From the NCBI RefSeq assembly GCF_000006405.1, contig NW_003201948.1:5016-52642 (forward strand): a stretch of 47,627 nt of DNA, given 5' to 3'. This document shows, piece after piece, positions 30,528 to 39,552 of the stretch. The notes below the pieces were generated by a model. It ran no database searches and had not been told where the DNA came from. It saw only the letters and a program-made list of their open reading frames with translations. This stretch comes from Perkinsus marinus ATCC 50983. Taxonomy: Eukaryota > Perkinsozoa > Perkinsida > Perkinsidae. Each line of letters begins with the position of its first letter. The stretch's first letter is position 1. Both the position numbers and the translations under genes were made by a program.

Positions 30528-33500
30528 TCATGCAGTAACTCCATTAAGGTTGGGCAATATATTATCCAAATGCTTAGAGGACTCGAGTGTAGTGACAACC
30601 CTGTCCCTCAATGCTGTTAATTTTTCCACTGATATCGATTTCTCAATACTATCAATAACCTCCCCCAACTTCTCCTTCACACTCGAGGCCAATGGATCAG
30701 ACCTGACAAGCAAATTTTTATGCAACTTTCCAACCTTCAATTGAATCCACGGCTTACCTCTGACCCGCAGTCTTGTGAGCCTCCATTAGTCCATTCATAG
30801 CGTCCATCACATGCATACGTATTCCCACCGTGAACAGGTCAGCCCTTATCGGAAACGGAAATGGATGTCGTACCACGACATTGTCAATTCGATAGTCCTC
30901 CAACCGGCCTCCTTCCCAGTCCACGTAATTTCCTCCCAGCACCACCCCAACATAGACGCTGGCACCCTGCGGCTCCTCTCTAGCCCCGAAGCCTCGAGGT
31001 ACATGGACTTGATACAACAACGCCAACTTGCCCCTATCAGTACACACCACCCGACTACACGTACCCAACCTTTTCTCTGCATGCAATGCCCTTGCACTCT
31101 CCTGTAGTCTGCCAACCCGGTCGCCCAACCTGACGATTTCCTTCATAACTTCCTCCGCGGTAGCACCTCCAACCAACAGCCCTTTCCCTCGATTCGCTAT
31201 AGCCTCCCATGCACAGTTGAATTTACCATTCGGAAGCGACAAATTACGACGACTGGTCGAACCGTGCACATGAACATCCGGGTCGCCCTCTTCGAAGACG
31301 ATTGCAATCAGGCCAGATGCCGTTTCGAATTTCCTCGCGCCGAGCTGATCGGCAAGCAACTCGCGGTATCTGAATCCCACTACTGCAGCGCGCCAGCGCA
31401 CAGCGAAGATTTTGGATATCTTACCCTCTCAGCACAGCCGTCCAATACGCCCAGCATTTCCTCCAATTATTGCTCCTAGTCTGGGCCGTCACTTTAGCAT
31501 CCAATTCCTCCCTCTGTTTCACCAGTACGTCTCGCGACTCCATCAACTTCGCCAACTACAGCAGGACCTCATAGGCGCAGGTTCGATCCCTGGTGAGTAC
31601 ATTTTTAATTTCCTTATCCACCTTCTCCTCCAGCTGAGCACACCTTCTCTCAATACTCCCATCAGCCACAGCATTCACCAACAGCTCTGAATAGTCGCTA
31701 TCCTCACCTGATAACACTACCACTAAGACAGCCCTAGACAGCTGCGTCAGAGGCAAACAGATCATCCCCCTTGATCAGGCGGAAAATTCCAACATCCCTA
31801 TCGTCATCCACTAGTAGTGTTGTAATATATGTAATCGCTTTCCTCAGCGGCTGAGCTCGGGAGTTTCCTCACTAATTATACAAGTTTACATACGAATTGG
31901 CTCAGAAGCAGTCCACAGAAAGCAGGGAGAATTCCCCAAAATTTCCTCCCAGAATTTTCATATTGTCACCAACACATGTGGTTGACCATGTGCAATTCTT
32001 TTTTCCCACACTGTCCACTACAATAAGCCTCGAACCCACCTCTTGTTGTTGGACCGTCCACAATTAATCTACCGTACCTTTGAATGATTCCAGCCGCCCT
32101 AGTCTCCTGCTCGGCCAAGGACACCTAAGACCAACTCACGACAAAGCCGGCTATTCACAAGCACTACCCTAGCGTCCTGGAGCCTGCACTCAGCTCTCAG
32201 TTCCTCACGCTTCTTATGGCCAATGGCGAGCTCCCCCTCCAATGCGAATCGGTCGAAGATTTCATGCCAATACCGTAGCAGATCCTCCCTCACCCCTGAG
32301 GGCCCCATCGCGGTCGCGTTAGTCGGAGTCTTAGACTCCACAACTGCCGAGTTGCATCTACCACCGATCGAACTCCAGCAAGCACTGAGCCTGGCCACCA
32401 CTACCTCTCCCTGAATATTTCCTCGACGTCCTCAGACCAACCACCCAAGGCTTCAGCATCAACCAATATCTTCTCGCGACTCAACATCGCCACCTTCTTC
32501 TTAATCTACAATAGAAAACTCTACTGCCTATAGACGTGTTGAGGAATATATGTTCGCTTTCCTCAGCTAAGCTCAGAAGTTTCCCATACGAATTCGTACC
32601 GAAACGAAAAATATTTTTTCCAAGTTCCCTCACAATTGTTGTGTACATATTTCCCCACACCAATAGACTCACCTCGACCTCCTGCATGTCCGCAATCCCT
32701 ATCTTCCTACGTACACCTGCTACACGTCGCCTCAAATCCTTACATAAGACCTCCACCGTCAACAGGCCAGAGCCGCCGCCGCCGCCTTCTGACTCCATCC
32801 TGAGAGGAGCCCAGCAATGACCATACCACCCCTCCCCATCCAGCCCACTCTTCAATGGTCTTCCCCAGCAACTCCGCCACATCTTGGAGATCGTCGTCCA
32901 CACCACCTCCCTCAGCTGCCGATGCAACTACTTCCCAGAGGATCGACTGAGCCCTCTCAACAACAGCGTAGGGGTCTGTCGATGGTTGCTCCTCTCCGCG
33001 ATCATCCCCCTCAACTTCATCACATGGCTCGGGGACATCCGCATCATCCCTGTGAACCAGCTGAGTCCTGAAGTAAATCCACCACTCAACTTTTCCTAAC
33101 GTCTCATCGAGAGCTCATCAGAGTATCCACAGATAACTATCGAATCTTCAACATGGAATTCCCTCTAACAACGGCGATTGGGTAAATACCAATTCAGAGA
33201 TTATGCGAGCGATAGCTTCCTAAACCTGCACCCACGGAGAAACGGTAATCTCCTCCTCCCCTTCTTCTGCAATGGTGTCCTCAATGACAGGAAGATGCCA
33301 CTCTTGGGTCGGAGCAGTCAAGCCGTTCGAATCCTCACCAGCTGCCCAGATCGGCGGCTTGCTGCTGATTCGTCTCTGGAAAACACATGTGGCCCTCCAA
33401 AGAAAATGCCCTCATGCCGACCTTAGAACTGTATCTTGATTCGCGGTAGCCTGTGGACACTTGCTCCAAGTCGTAATTCTCTTTGCTAGTCTCATCCAAC

Positions 33501-35475
33501 TCGCTGTTCTCAAACCCACCAGCCATTTGCCTGGACCCATTAGACTCCATAAACTCCGATGGATCAGCTTCCGAATAACCTAAGCATGCCCTCCTCCTCC
33601 ACCATGCAGTTCTAATCGGGACTCACTGCTATGGCGTAATATTCGCTTCATCTCGGTATGGGAGACGATGGATTTCTTCCCCGTCCCCTTCCTAGTGCTC
33701 TTAACACTCGTACCAATCTCGCTGTACATACCATCTTGGGAGGTAGACGATGGACTGAAAAGAAAAGCCTTCTGCCGGAGTTAAACCGACGACCTCCCGC
33801 TTACTAAGCGGGTGCTCTACCAACTAAGCTAAGAAGGCTGACAAAGACCATAAATGGGTCAACCTAAGACTCACCAGATATTCGAAAAGCTGTCCCGACG
33901 ATGCGTCAATGGTGTCTCGTATCCTCCTAGGCCATACGATCTGAACATCCATGAGAGCCCATCACAGTAGACAACCCTGTCGGAGATCTGCCCGTCCTCC
34001 TACTCGGACACTCCAGTCGGGGAGAAGTCAACTGCAGCAGCATTGAGGACAGGTGATAACTGTTGAGTTGATGACCCGACCGACTGCCTCACTCCTCCAC
34101 CCGGACTCTGCCACGTATCCTACCATCGTCACTATCACCTACTACTACAAAGATTAAACTACCTCCTCCTCCTCGTCGTGGTCGTCGTCTTGAGTGTTCA
34201 TTTCCGTGTCCATCTCGATACCATTGACAGCATGTCCAACAGCCTCAGCTGGTTCGGGAGACGACGACCTTTGCATATCCACATCACTCCACTCTCCCTC
34301 AGGCTCCCCCTGCTTTTGAGTAGCCCCCTGCTGTGTGGGGGAGGGCACCGGAAACGATGCTAGGGTACGTGGGCCTCCTGAAGGACCTAACCCTACTATA
34401 ATGCTAATCTACCAAGCAGGGGCATACCATGATGGCCCTTCTTATCCTTCAACTCCAACATCTCCCTAGGGGCCTGACTCGTCGTATAAGCATCTGTGAG
34501 CTCCCCCAACTCGCTGAGCAATCTGGAGTCTTCCGAATCAGCAAAGGGCGTTAGGACATCCCCACTGCCCTGACTCGGCATGGGTGTTTTCTGTCTCCTC
34601 GCCAACGCCGATGAGGGCGGCTTTGAACTACTACCACAACAACTTCAACTCACATCATCGAATGCCTCCAACCCACTCTCTCCTAGGATCTGGTGAGGCG
34701 ATGTTCTCCTCCACATCCATTGAAGCCACTTCAACTGACGGCTCAGGCATTCCCCTATTACTAACGATTTCCTTCACAGGTCTACTCTCAGCTTGGCCCT
34801 ATCAATACAACATAATACAACCTACCCGATGATGAGCTCCCACCTGAGTCGGGAACTCCAATGGCACTGTTCCTAAGAAGTCATCCCGACTACTATCACT
34901 TCGTCCAGTAAGACTAGTTCGACGTATCCACCTACGACCCCAGTCACCGATGAGCCATCCAGCAAGCACACTACTTAAGAGGAGTTGTATGGTTGCCTCC
35001 AAGACCGGCCTTATTCGGAGTGCCCCCCACCGTAGAAGATGGTGATGCATCGCCCACACCAACAGGTCTACTTTCCGCCCTACCTTCCGTCGCTCCTGAA
35101 GCTCTCATCACTAAACGTAGTCAACAGCCCTTCCCTCACCATGTTCAGATGTGAATGTGTTGGAGTCCATAGGGGACAAGGCCTCCTCCACCGAAACCAT
35201 CAATGAGGACGGCTCAACAGGCTCCCTATTGCTACTCCCACCCGACCTAGGGCTGCTGCCTTCCACCACCTGAACATTCCTCTTCTTCCCATCACCACCA
35301 CTCGACGTCCCCGATGGACTGAAAGTCAGACAAGTTCAGGAAGGTGTGGTATGAACACATTCCATCACCTCTCATCTCCCTTCCTATAATGACGAGTTCG
35401 CCTAGTACTGAACCCCACCGACTTAGTCGATCTACCACCCTCTGTGTCGACCCTCCGCAGTGAAGACTTCTGCAT
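30528..35475 (-). CDS. Long serine-rich, acidic and coiled-coil protein (KNL1/Spc105-like candidate)
   Basis: Starts at ATG 35475 (MQKSSLRRVDTEGGRSTKSV) with KSVGF, a PP1-docking RVxF-type motif. Low-complexity exons follow with repeated words (SPSGTSS, SPSSTS, SPSSTVGG; AESRPV twice) and spaced MD-motifs (PMDSNTFT, SMDVEEN, EMDTEMNT). Then come VVYCDGLSWMFRSYGLGGYE, a lysine-rich segment and acidic segments. After these are coiled coils (KKREELRAECRLQD; LMESRDVLVKQREELDAKV; VMKEIVRLGDRVGRLQESAR) around globular parts (FETASGLIAIVFEEGDPDVH; LALLYQVHVPRGF), and a last helical exon ending NLNGVTA at TGA 30528. Confirmed in-frame borders: introns 33755-33874, 31556-31600, 31370-31424 and 30703-30757. 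The RVxF-like motif, repeats, coiled coil and possible RWD layout recall the kinetochore scaffold KNL1/Spc105, but this is analogy only. Two genes joined by mistake remain possible. Confidence 0.6.
31370..31424 (-). repeat. 55-nt intron carrying the shared 17-mer
   Basis: Donor GTAAGATATCC and acceptor GGGATTCAG join VLRG to YRELLADQL in frame. The intron contains AAAATCTTCGCTGTGCG (17-mer copy 3 at 31397-31416 on the plus strand). It ends in GTGGGATTCAG, which resembles an antisense T-arm remnant. Confidence 0.7.
31556..31600 (+). repeat. tRNA-tail intron, 45 nt, antisense
   Basis: On the coding (minus) strand the intron runs GTACTCACC to CTGTAG between KEIKN and LAKLMESRD, phase 0, with both exons coiled coil. 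Read on the plus strand it is GGCGCAGGTTCGATCCCTGG, then TGAGTAC, A and TTTTTA: a tRNA T-arm, acceptor strand and T-run. The intron is therefore almost entirely one tRNA 3' half, inverted relative to the gene. Confidence 0.75.
31816..32013 (-). mobile_element. Inverted-repeat element, copy 4
   Basis: 198 bp from AGTGTTGTAATATATG to TTCCCACACTG. Internal family blocks are present (TCCTCACTAATTATACAAG; CACCAACACATGTGGTTGAC). It lies between coding exons of the long gene, in an intron. Confidence 0.8.
32534..32662 (-). mobile_element. Inverted-repeat element, copy 5
   Basis: GTGTTGAGGAATATATGTTC to ATATTTCCCCACACC, lying in the intron that follows IGIADMQEVE (donor GTGAGT about 10 nt outside the element). 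The intron ends TTCTATTGTAG before IKKKVAMLSREK. Confidence 0.8.
33755..33874 (-). other. 120-nt intron hosting a complete tRNA gene
   Basis: The donor GTGAGTC follows RRDSFSNI and the acceptor CTTTTCAG precedes PSSTSQDGMYSE. The phases (2 then 1) close. Apart from 36 bases at its 5' end, the intron is tRNA-Thr(AGU) plus TTTCTTTTCAG, so the tRNA terminator run is also the splice-site pyrimidine tract. Confidence 0.8.
33766..33838 (-). tRNA. tRNA-Thr (anticodon AGU), nested in an intron
   Basis: A 73-base cloverleaf starts GCCTTCTTAGCTTAGTTGGT. The acceptor stem GCCTTCT/AGAAGGC is perfect. Anticodon stem CCCGC/GCGGG closes loop TTAGTAA (AGT). The T-stem GTCGG/CCGGC pairs, but the T-loop is TTTAACT, with T where position 56 is normally C. 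The discriminator is T, as in eukaryotic tRNA-Thr. It has the same orientation as the host gene. The C56 change could weaken D-loop/T-loop contact and the B-box. Confidence 0.9.
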
Positions 35476-35817
35476 ACTTACTACCACCAAAAATACCACC
35501 CCACTTTGTATTCCCATAACAACACAAGCATCGCTCCGCTGTGAAAACTCCAATTAAATCATAATACACTATACTATCATTCCTCCCCAACGACGTCAAT
35601 ACAAGTCACTAACTATCGATTCCCAATTATCACTCCCACCACTCGCTACACCCCACCAAGCAACCTATTCCTCTATCCACACGGCAGTAGGTGAACACCA
35701 TGATCAGCCTCGTTCTAATAGAGTGTGGTTATAACGCTGATTCACATCGCTAGCCTCAGCAGACCATTCAACACAGTAGAGTGTTGCAGCACAGTGTAAC
35801 CCATACGGCAATCCCTA

Positions 35818-36006
35818 CTATACATTCCTCAACAATACAGCTCTACTCTCAAAAATAGCTGAGCTCGAGGAGTTCCTCCAACATCGTATCATCATGATCT
35901 CTACTTCATCGACATAGCAAAGGATGATAAGCCCCGGGCTGCTGCTGGTGTACCAGACGATCCCCTCTAGGGGTCTCCAACATGTGCACCTAACCACCAC
36001 ATTCAA
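35818..36006 (-). mobile_element. Relic of a Ty1/copia-type LTR retroelement (reverse transcriptase fragment)
   Basis: A short frame resembles the copia reverse-transcriptase core, including a SPGLIILCYVDE stretch at the position of the usual YVDD box. Only this fragment is seen, with no ends, so it is a broken remnant. Age cannot be judged from one fragment. Confidence 0.45.
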
Positions 36007-36215
36007 CTACTCGCTTTAATTCATCTATCAAGTAGGGCATATCTCAGTGAATACCAGAGCGACCACGGCCTGTTGAGTAATAGACAAGGAGGCAAGCATA
36101 GGGCTTCATACCACACTCCTACCACATCACGATGCTCGACCAATACCATCACAACTATTAAGTCTACTACAACACAACAGTGTCATACAATCAAAATTAC
36201 AATGGGAATTCATCA

Positions 36216-38117
36216 TCATTCAGTTCGACTGCTCCTGCTATTGCCTTTCTCCTTCTCCTCTGTGTCCTCGTCATCACCCCATTCGTGCCGATAAGCATAA
36301 TATCCATCCTGAAGTGGTAGGACCACATCCGAGCCGTCAGTACCATCACTGAGCTCATCGTAGAACTCTACATCGCTATCATCAGCCTCTTCACCAACAA
36401 AGACCTCCGGCAACACTGACACGCCTGTCAAGCTCTCAGTCGCCCAATACCGAGTTAAAATGTCAGCCGCGGGGTTCGAACTCGGGACCTCGGCAGGATG
36501 CTCACACTCCCTTATGATATTCTTCACTCTATACGCATCCCCCACACTTGGCTCGAAGACCATCACCCCCATATACCTATATTCATGCACATCGGCTACT
36601 CGGGGACTCAATTTCGCGCGCCCTGAAATTCCACTCACAGCTACAGCAGGCACCGTCTTTGCCGCAGTAAATACACCAGCGAATTTCGGAGACCTCACTT
36701 CAACACTTGGATGGATATACGCGATCCTATCGAATTCCACCAACTCAAGTGCTGCCAGCATAGTCAGCTCCCCAAACGATCGAGAGTAACTCGAATCGAA
36801 ACAACGCTGTGAAGCAAACTCCGGCTGTAGTGTCAATTCAGTATCAGCCGGATTAGGTTTCGGCCGAGGATGGGTGAATCTCCATCGATTCCTATAAATT
36901 CTAGGTACAGGTACAACTCTATCCCAACACCCCTCAAAAGGCTCCATCACAACCTCGTCAACTCCCTCACCACTATGTACAGCAACCATGAGTATTCTAG
37001 GGATTCCACTACAGTACTCCCCCAAAGACCGACCCAACCGTTGTAGACTCCTTACGACCTCCGGACCATCTTCCCACCATCCCTTACCACCATCAGGAGC
37101 ATAATACATCGACACAAACGCATAAGAATCACCACCACTCTCACAGTGTCCACCCCAGGACGTATCCACAAGCTCAAGACCGATCGGCCGCATACAGTGC
37201 GGACAACCAGTCATCACAGTCCTCATATTAGAAGTACTACTAACCTCATGATACGGCCCCGCACGGCTCCTATACAAGGTCACATCCAGCTCTTCAAGAG
37301 GCTCCATCGTATGATATGCCTTAGCCGGCCAGGTAAAGCATGAATACACTCCACCACCCTTTACAGTGTAAGCCGCATACTCCGGAGTAACAGCCAATAC
37401 TTCCCCTTTGCATAACGTCACCTCCCGCTCTCCCCTGAGCCCCTCTAACCTCACCACCATGTCCTCATCCAGGACATTGACAACAGTGAGTACATGATAA
37501 TAAGCATTTGGTACGACCAGCCGACTACCTCTACTACCATCATCAGGTTGTAAAGCATAGCCCGACCAACACCGTAGGAGGGTCTCGTCAGTGTCATAAG
37601 CCGTCACGAAGTCGGTCACGCCGCTCCTACGATAATACTCCCCAATAATTCGACTCAGAGGATTCACAGAGTTGTCCGCCAGAAAATTCGTAGTCGACTT
37701 GAATCCCCACAAGTTCATAACACACCAACAATTTTCCTGCCTGTCCCCCCTCATCAGTCTTCGTACCACACTTCCTACACTTCCCAACAGATCACCGTTC
37801 TCTCCCGAGTACCCATCCAGCTCGCCCGCCTCAAACGCCATACCGCTGTCCATAGCTTCTATCACCACCTTCTGCACAGGATCATCAGTACCCTTCATAG
37901 GATCAGCGTCAACTTCAACAAGTACATACCCATTTTCCCTCAACTCATGATGCAAGTAATACCACACTTCTTCCGACAAGCCTCTAGGTTCAGCCACCAA
38001 AGCACCTTCCAATTCACTAATCCCTTCACGTAGTAATTCATCATCATAATCTTCCATTTTCGATAACAACTGCATCAGGTCTTCGTAACTGTCTCGATGA
38101 TATCCGGAGGTGGCCAT
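36216..38117 (-). CDS. Unknown 633-codon protein with possible glycogenin-like (GT8) C-terminal half
   Basis: A long open frame starts MATSGYHRDSYEDLMQLLSK. The first half is acidic with aromatic-rich patches and a CPHC pair (near residue 300), unrecognised. The second half (SYAFVSMYYAPDGGKGWW, VVRSLQRLGRSL, PRILMVAV, FGELTMLAALELVEFDRIAYI) follows the order of family-8 glycosyltransferases, but the metal-binding DxD at IAYIHPS is absent, so a catalytic role is doubtful. The frame is open through 36425-36505, an 81-nt stretch with splice borders and a tRNA tail that is probably an intron of 27 codons without a stop. Removing it joins IIREC to VSVLPEVFVGEE. The C-terminus is acidic and then ends EEKEKGNSRSSRTE. 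Confidence 0.75.
   Translation of the reverse strand: MATSGYHRDSYEDLMQLLSKMEDYDDELLREGISELEGALVAEPRGLSEEVWYYLHHELRENGYVLVEVDADPMKGTDDPVQKVVIEAMDSGMAFEAGELDGYSGENGDLLGSVGSVVRRLMRGDRQENCWCVMNLWGFKSTTNFLADNSVNPLSRIIGEYYRRSGVTDFVTAYDTDETLLRCWSGYALQPDDGSRGSRLVVPNAYYHVLTVVNVLDEDMVVRLEGLRGEREVTLCKGEVLAVTPEYAAYTVKGGGVYSCFTWPAKAYHTMEPLEELDVTLYRSRAGPYHEVSSTSNMRTVMTGCPHCMRPIGLELVDTSWGGHCESGGDSYAFVSMYYAPDGGKGWWEDGPEVVRSLQRLGRSLGEYCSGIPRILMVAVHSGEGVDEVVMEPFEGCWDRVVPVPRIYRNRWRFTHPRPKPNPADTELTLQPEFASQRCFDSSYSRSFGELTMLAALELVEFDRIAYIHPSVEVRSPKFAGVFTAAKTVPAVAVSGISGRAKLSPRVADVHEYRYMGVMVFEPSVGDAYRVKNIIRECEHPAEVPSSNPAADILTRYWATESLTGVSVLPEVFVGEEADDSDVEFYDELSDGTDGSDVVLPLQDGYYAYRHEWGDDEDTEEKEKGNSRSSRTE
36425..36505 (-). 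repeat. Probable tRNA-tail intron, 81 nt, frame-neutral
   Basis: The donor GTGAGC and acceptor CTTGACAG enclose GAGGTCCCGAGTTCGAACCC, then a seven-base acceptor-like segment, A and TTTTAA. Length is a multiple of three and no stop is present, so the reading frame hides it. The T-loop starts 25 nt after the donor. Confidence 0.6.
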
Positions 38118-38909
38118 GTGGGTAGTGATGGGGACGGGAGGTTGAGCACGAGGAGGAGGAGGAGGGGTTCAGCGACGACGACGATGAGCAGGGTTCAATA
38201 GGCATCAACACTAAGCCTGAACAACCATCATCTAACTACACTCAACACAATGAGTCCAATAAGTAGAAACTCATGTTTCGTACATGATTCGTATCTTACC
38301 AACTCCGACCTAAGATTCGTCTCACAAGCCAAGGCCAATAACAATCTCCACGAGCTCCTTCATCAGGCTTTAACCAAATCTTCCTTTATTCATACAACCA
38401 CATACACGACGATGAGACCGTCGCAGGTGACGATAGGATGAAAACCTGTAATACGAAAACACTCGTAAAAATTATGGAAGGTGTACGAAGGTAGACGAAT
38501 CTGTACAATCTTGTTCCAGAGGCATATAACATAACACTGAAAGTGAGCTCCTAGCCAGATTAAACAACAACGCCAATGCTATTCAAACGACTACTCCTAC
38601 CACCATGATCGTTCACGTCAGCCTCTATACGAACGAGTAAATACTACTATGTATTCTCTACATATACACAACAATCAACAGCTCCGCTGAGGTACCCTGC
38701 ACAGCCAGCGTGCAACCAAGTCAAGTGCAGTGGAATTCCCGACCATTATCGTCATCTTACATTCACCGTTTCAACACGACGACAACCGCACGCAATGCGC
38801 TAAGACAATCTCGCTCGCCCAATAAATAAACCCACAACCTTCCATATAAAAACTCGAGATCACCTGCAGATCAGTTGATCTATGAAGTCCTTTACTAGTA
38901 GTAAATTCC

Positions 38910-38975
38910 CAAGCTCAGCTGAGGAGAGGAGAGCGAACATATATTCCTCATCATTCGAGGAGACAATGCTGGAGA
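38910..38975 (+). mobile_element. Inverted-repeat element, copy 6 (3' half only)
   Basis: AAGCTCAGCTGAGGAGAGGA followed by GCGAACATATATTCCTCATC matches the right half of the family. Confidence 0.6.
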
Positions 38976-39226
38976 TGAATCAGCCACATGTTGCCATCGG
39001 ACGGAGCGACGCGCATCATCACAATTCCAGGAGTGAAGAAGATGATGATTCCTATTATTGTGTGATAAGTATTCGTAGGCCTAAGGAAATTGGGTTATTC
39101 TCTCTATCTCCAACACACATGATAAACACCATTGCTCCTTAACCCATCATATACGATACATTAACAAGAACATTACTTATCATCATCTTCACAAGAACAC
39201 TTCCTCACTGGCCTCAGGCTGAACTC

Positions 39227-39383
39227 CAGTGTTGGAGTATGAATATATGTAATCGCTTCCCTCAGCTGAGCTTGGAAGTATCCTCACTAATTACAGAAGT
39301 TTATATATACGAATCCGTGTAAAAAGGTACAAGAACCTCACAAATTTTCATATTGTCACCAACCAATGTACTTCACCATGAGC
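39227..39383 (-). mobile_element. Inverted-repeat element, copy 7
   Basis: CAGTGTTGGAGTATGAATAT, then CTCAGCTGAGCTTGGAAGTA and ATATTGTCACCAACCAATGT. The far end is decayed. Confidence 0.7.
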
Positions 39384-39552
39384 TGAACTCAGACACATGT
39401 TCATCGTAGAAACTGAGTAACCCTGCATTCAGTCCCTAGCAGCTAATCCCCCTCAGCAAAAACCAAATACGAAGTTATATACATCTAGGGGACAAATCAT
39501 GAGCGGTCAAGAAGGGGCGGCATCTTTGGCCAGTAGCACCGCACTATGAAGA

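Larger units (their letters stand above)
38118..39552. other. Intergenic interval with element remnants
   Basis: No convincing gene. It contains a partial inverted-repeat element (38910-38975) and a nearly full one (39227-39383). A GAGGAGGAGGAGG-like run (38148-38166) and CGACGACGACGA lie just upstream of the gene that starts at 38117. Confidence 0.5.

Noticed and set aside
36460-37950. Plus-strand frames opposite the 633-codon ORF
   Set aside because: Serine/proline/threonine-rich antisense shadows of the stronger minus-strand frame.
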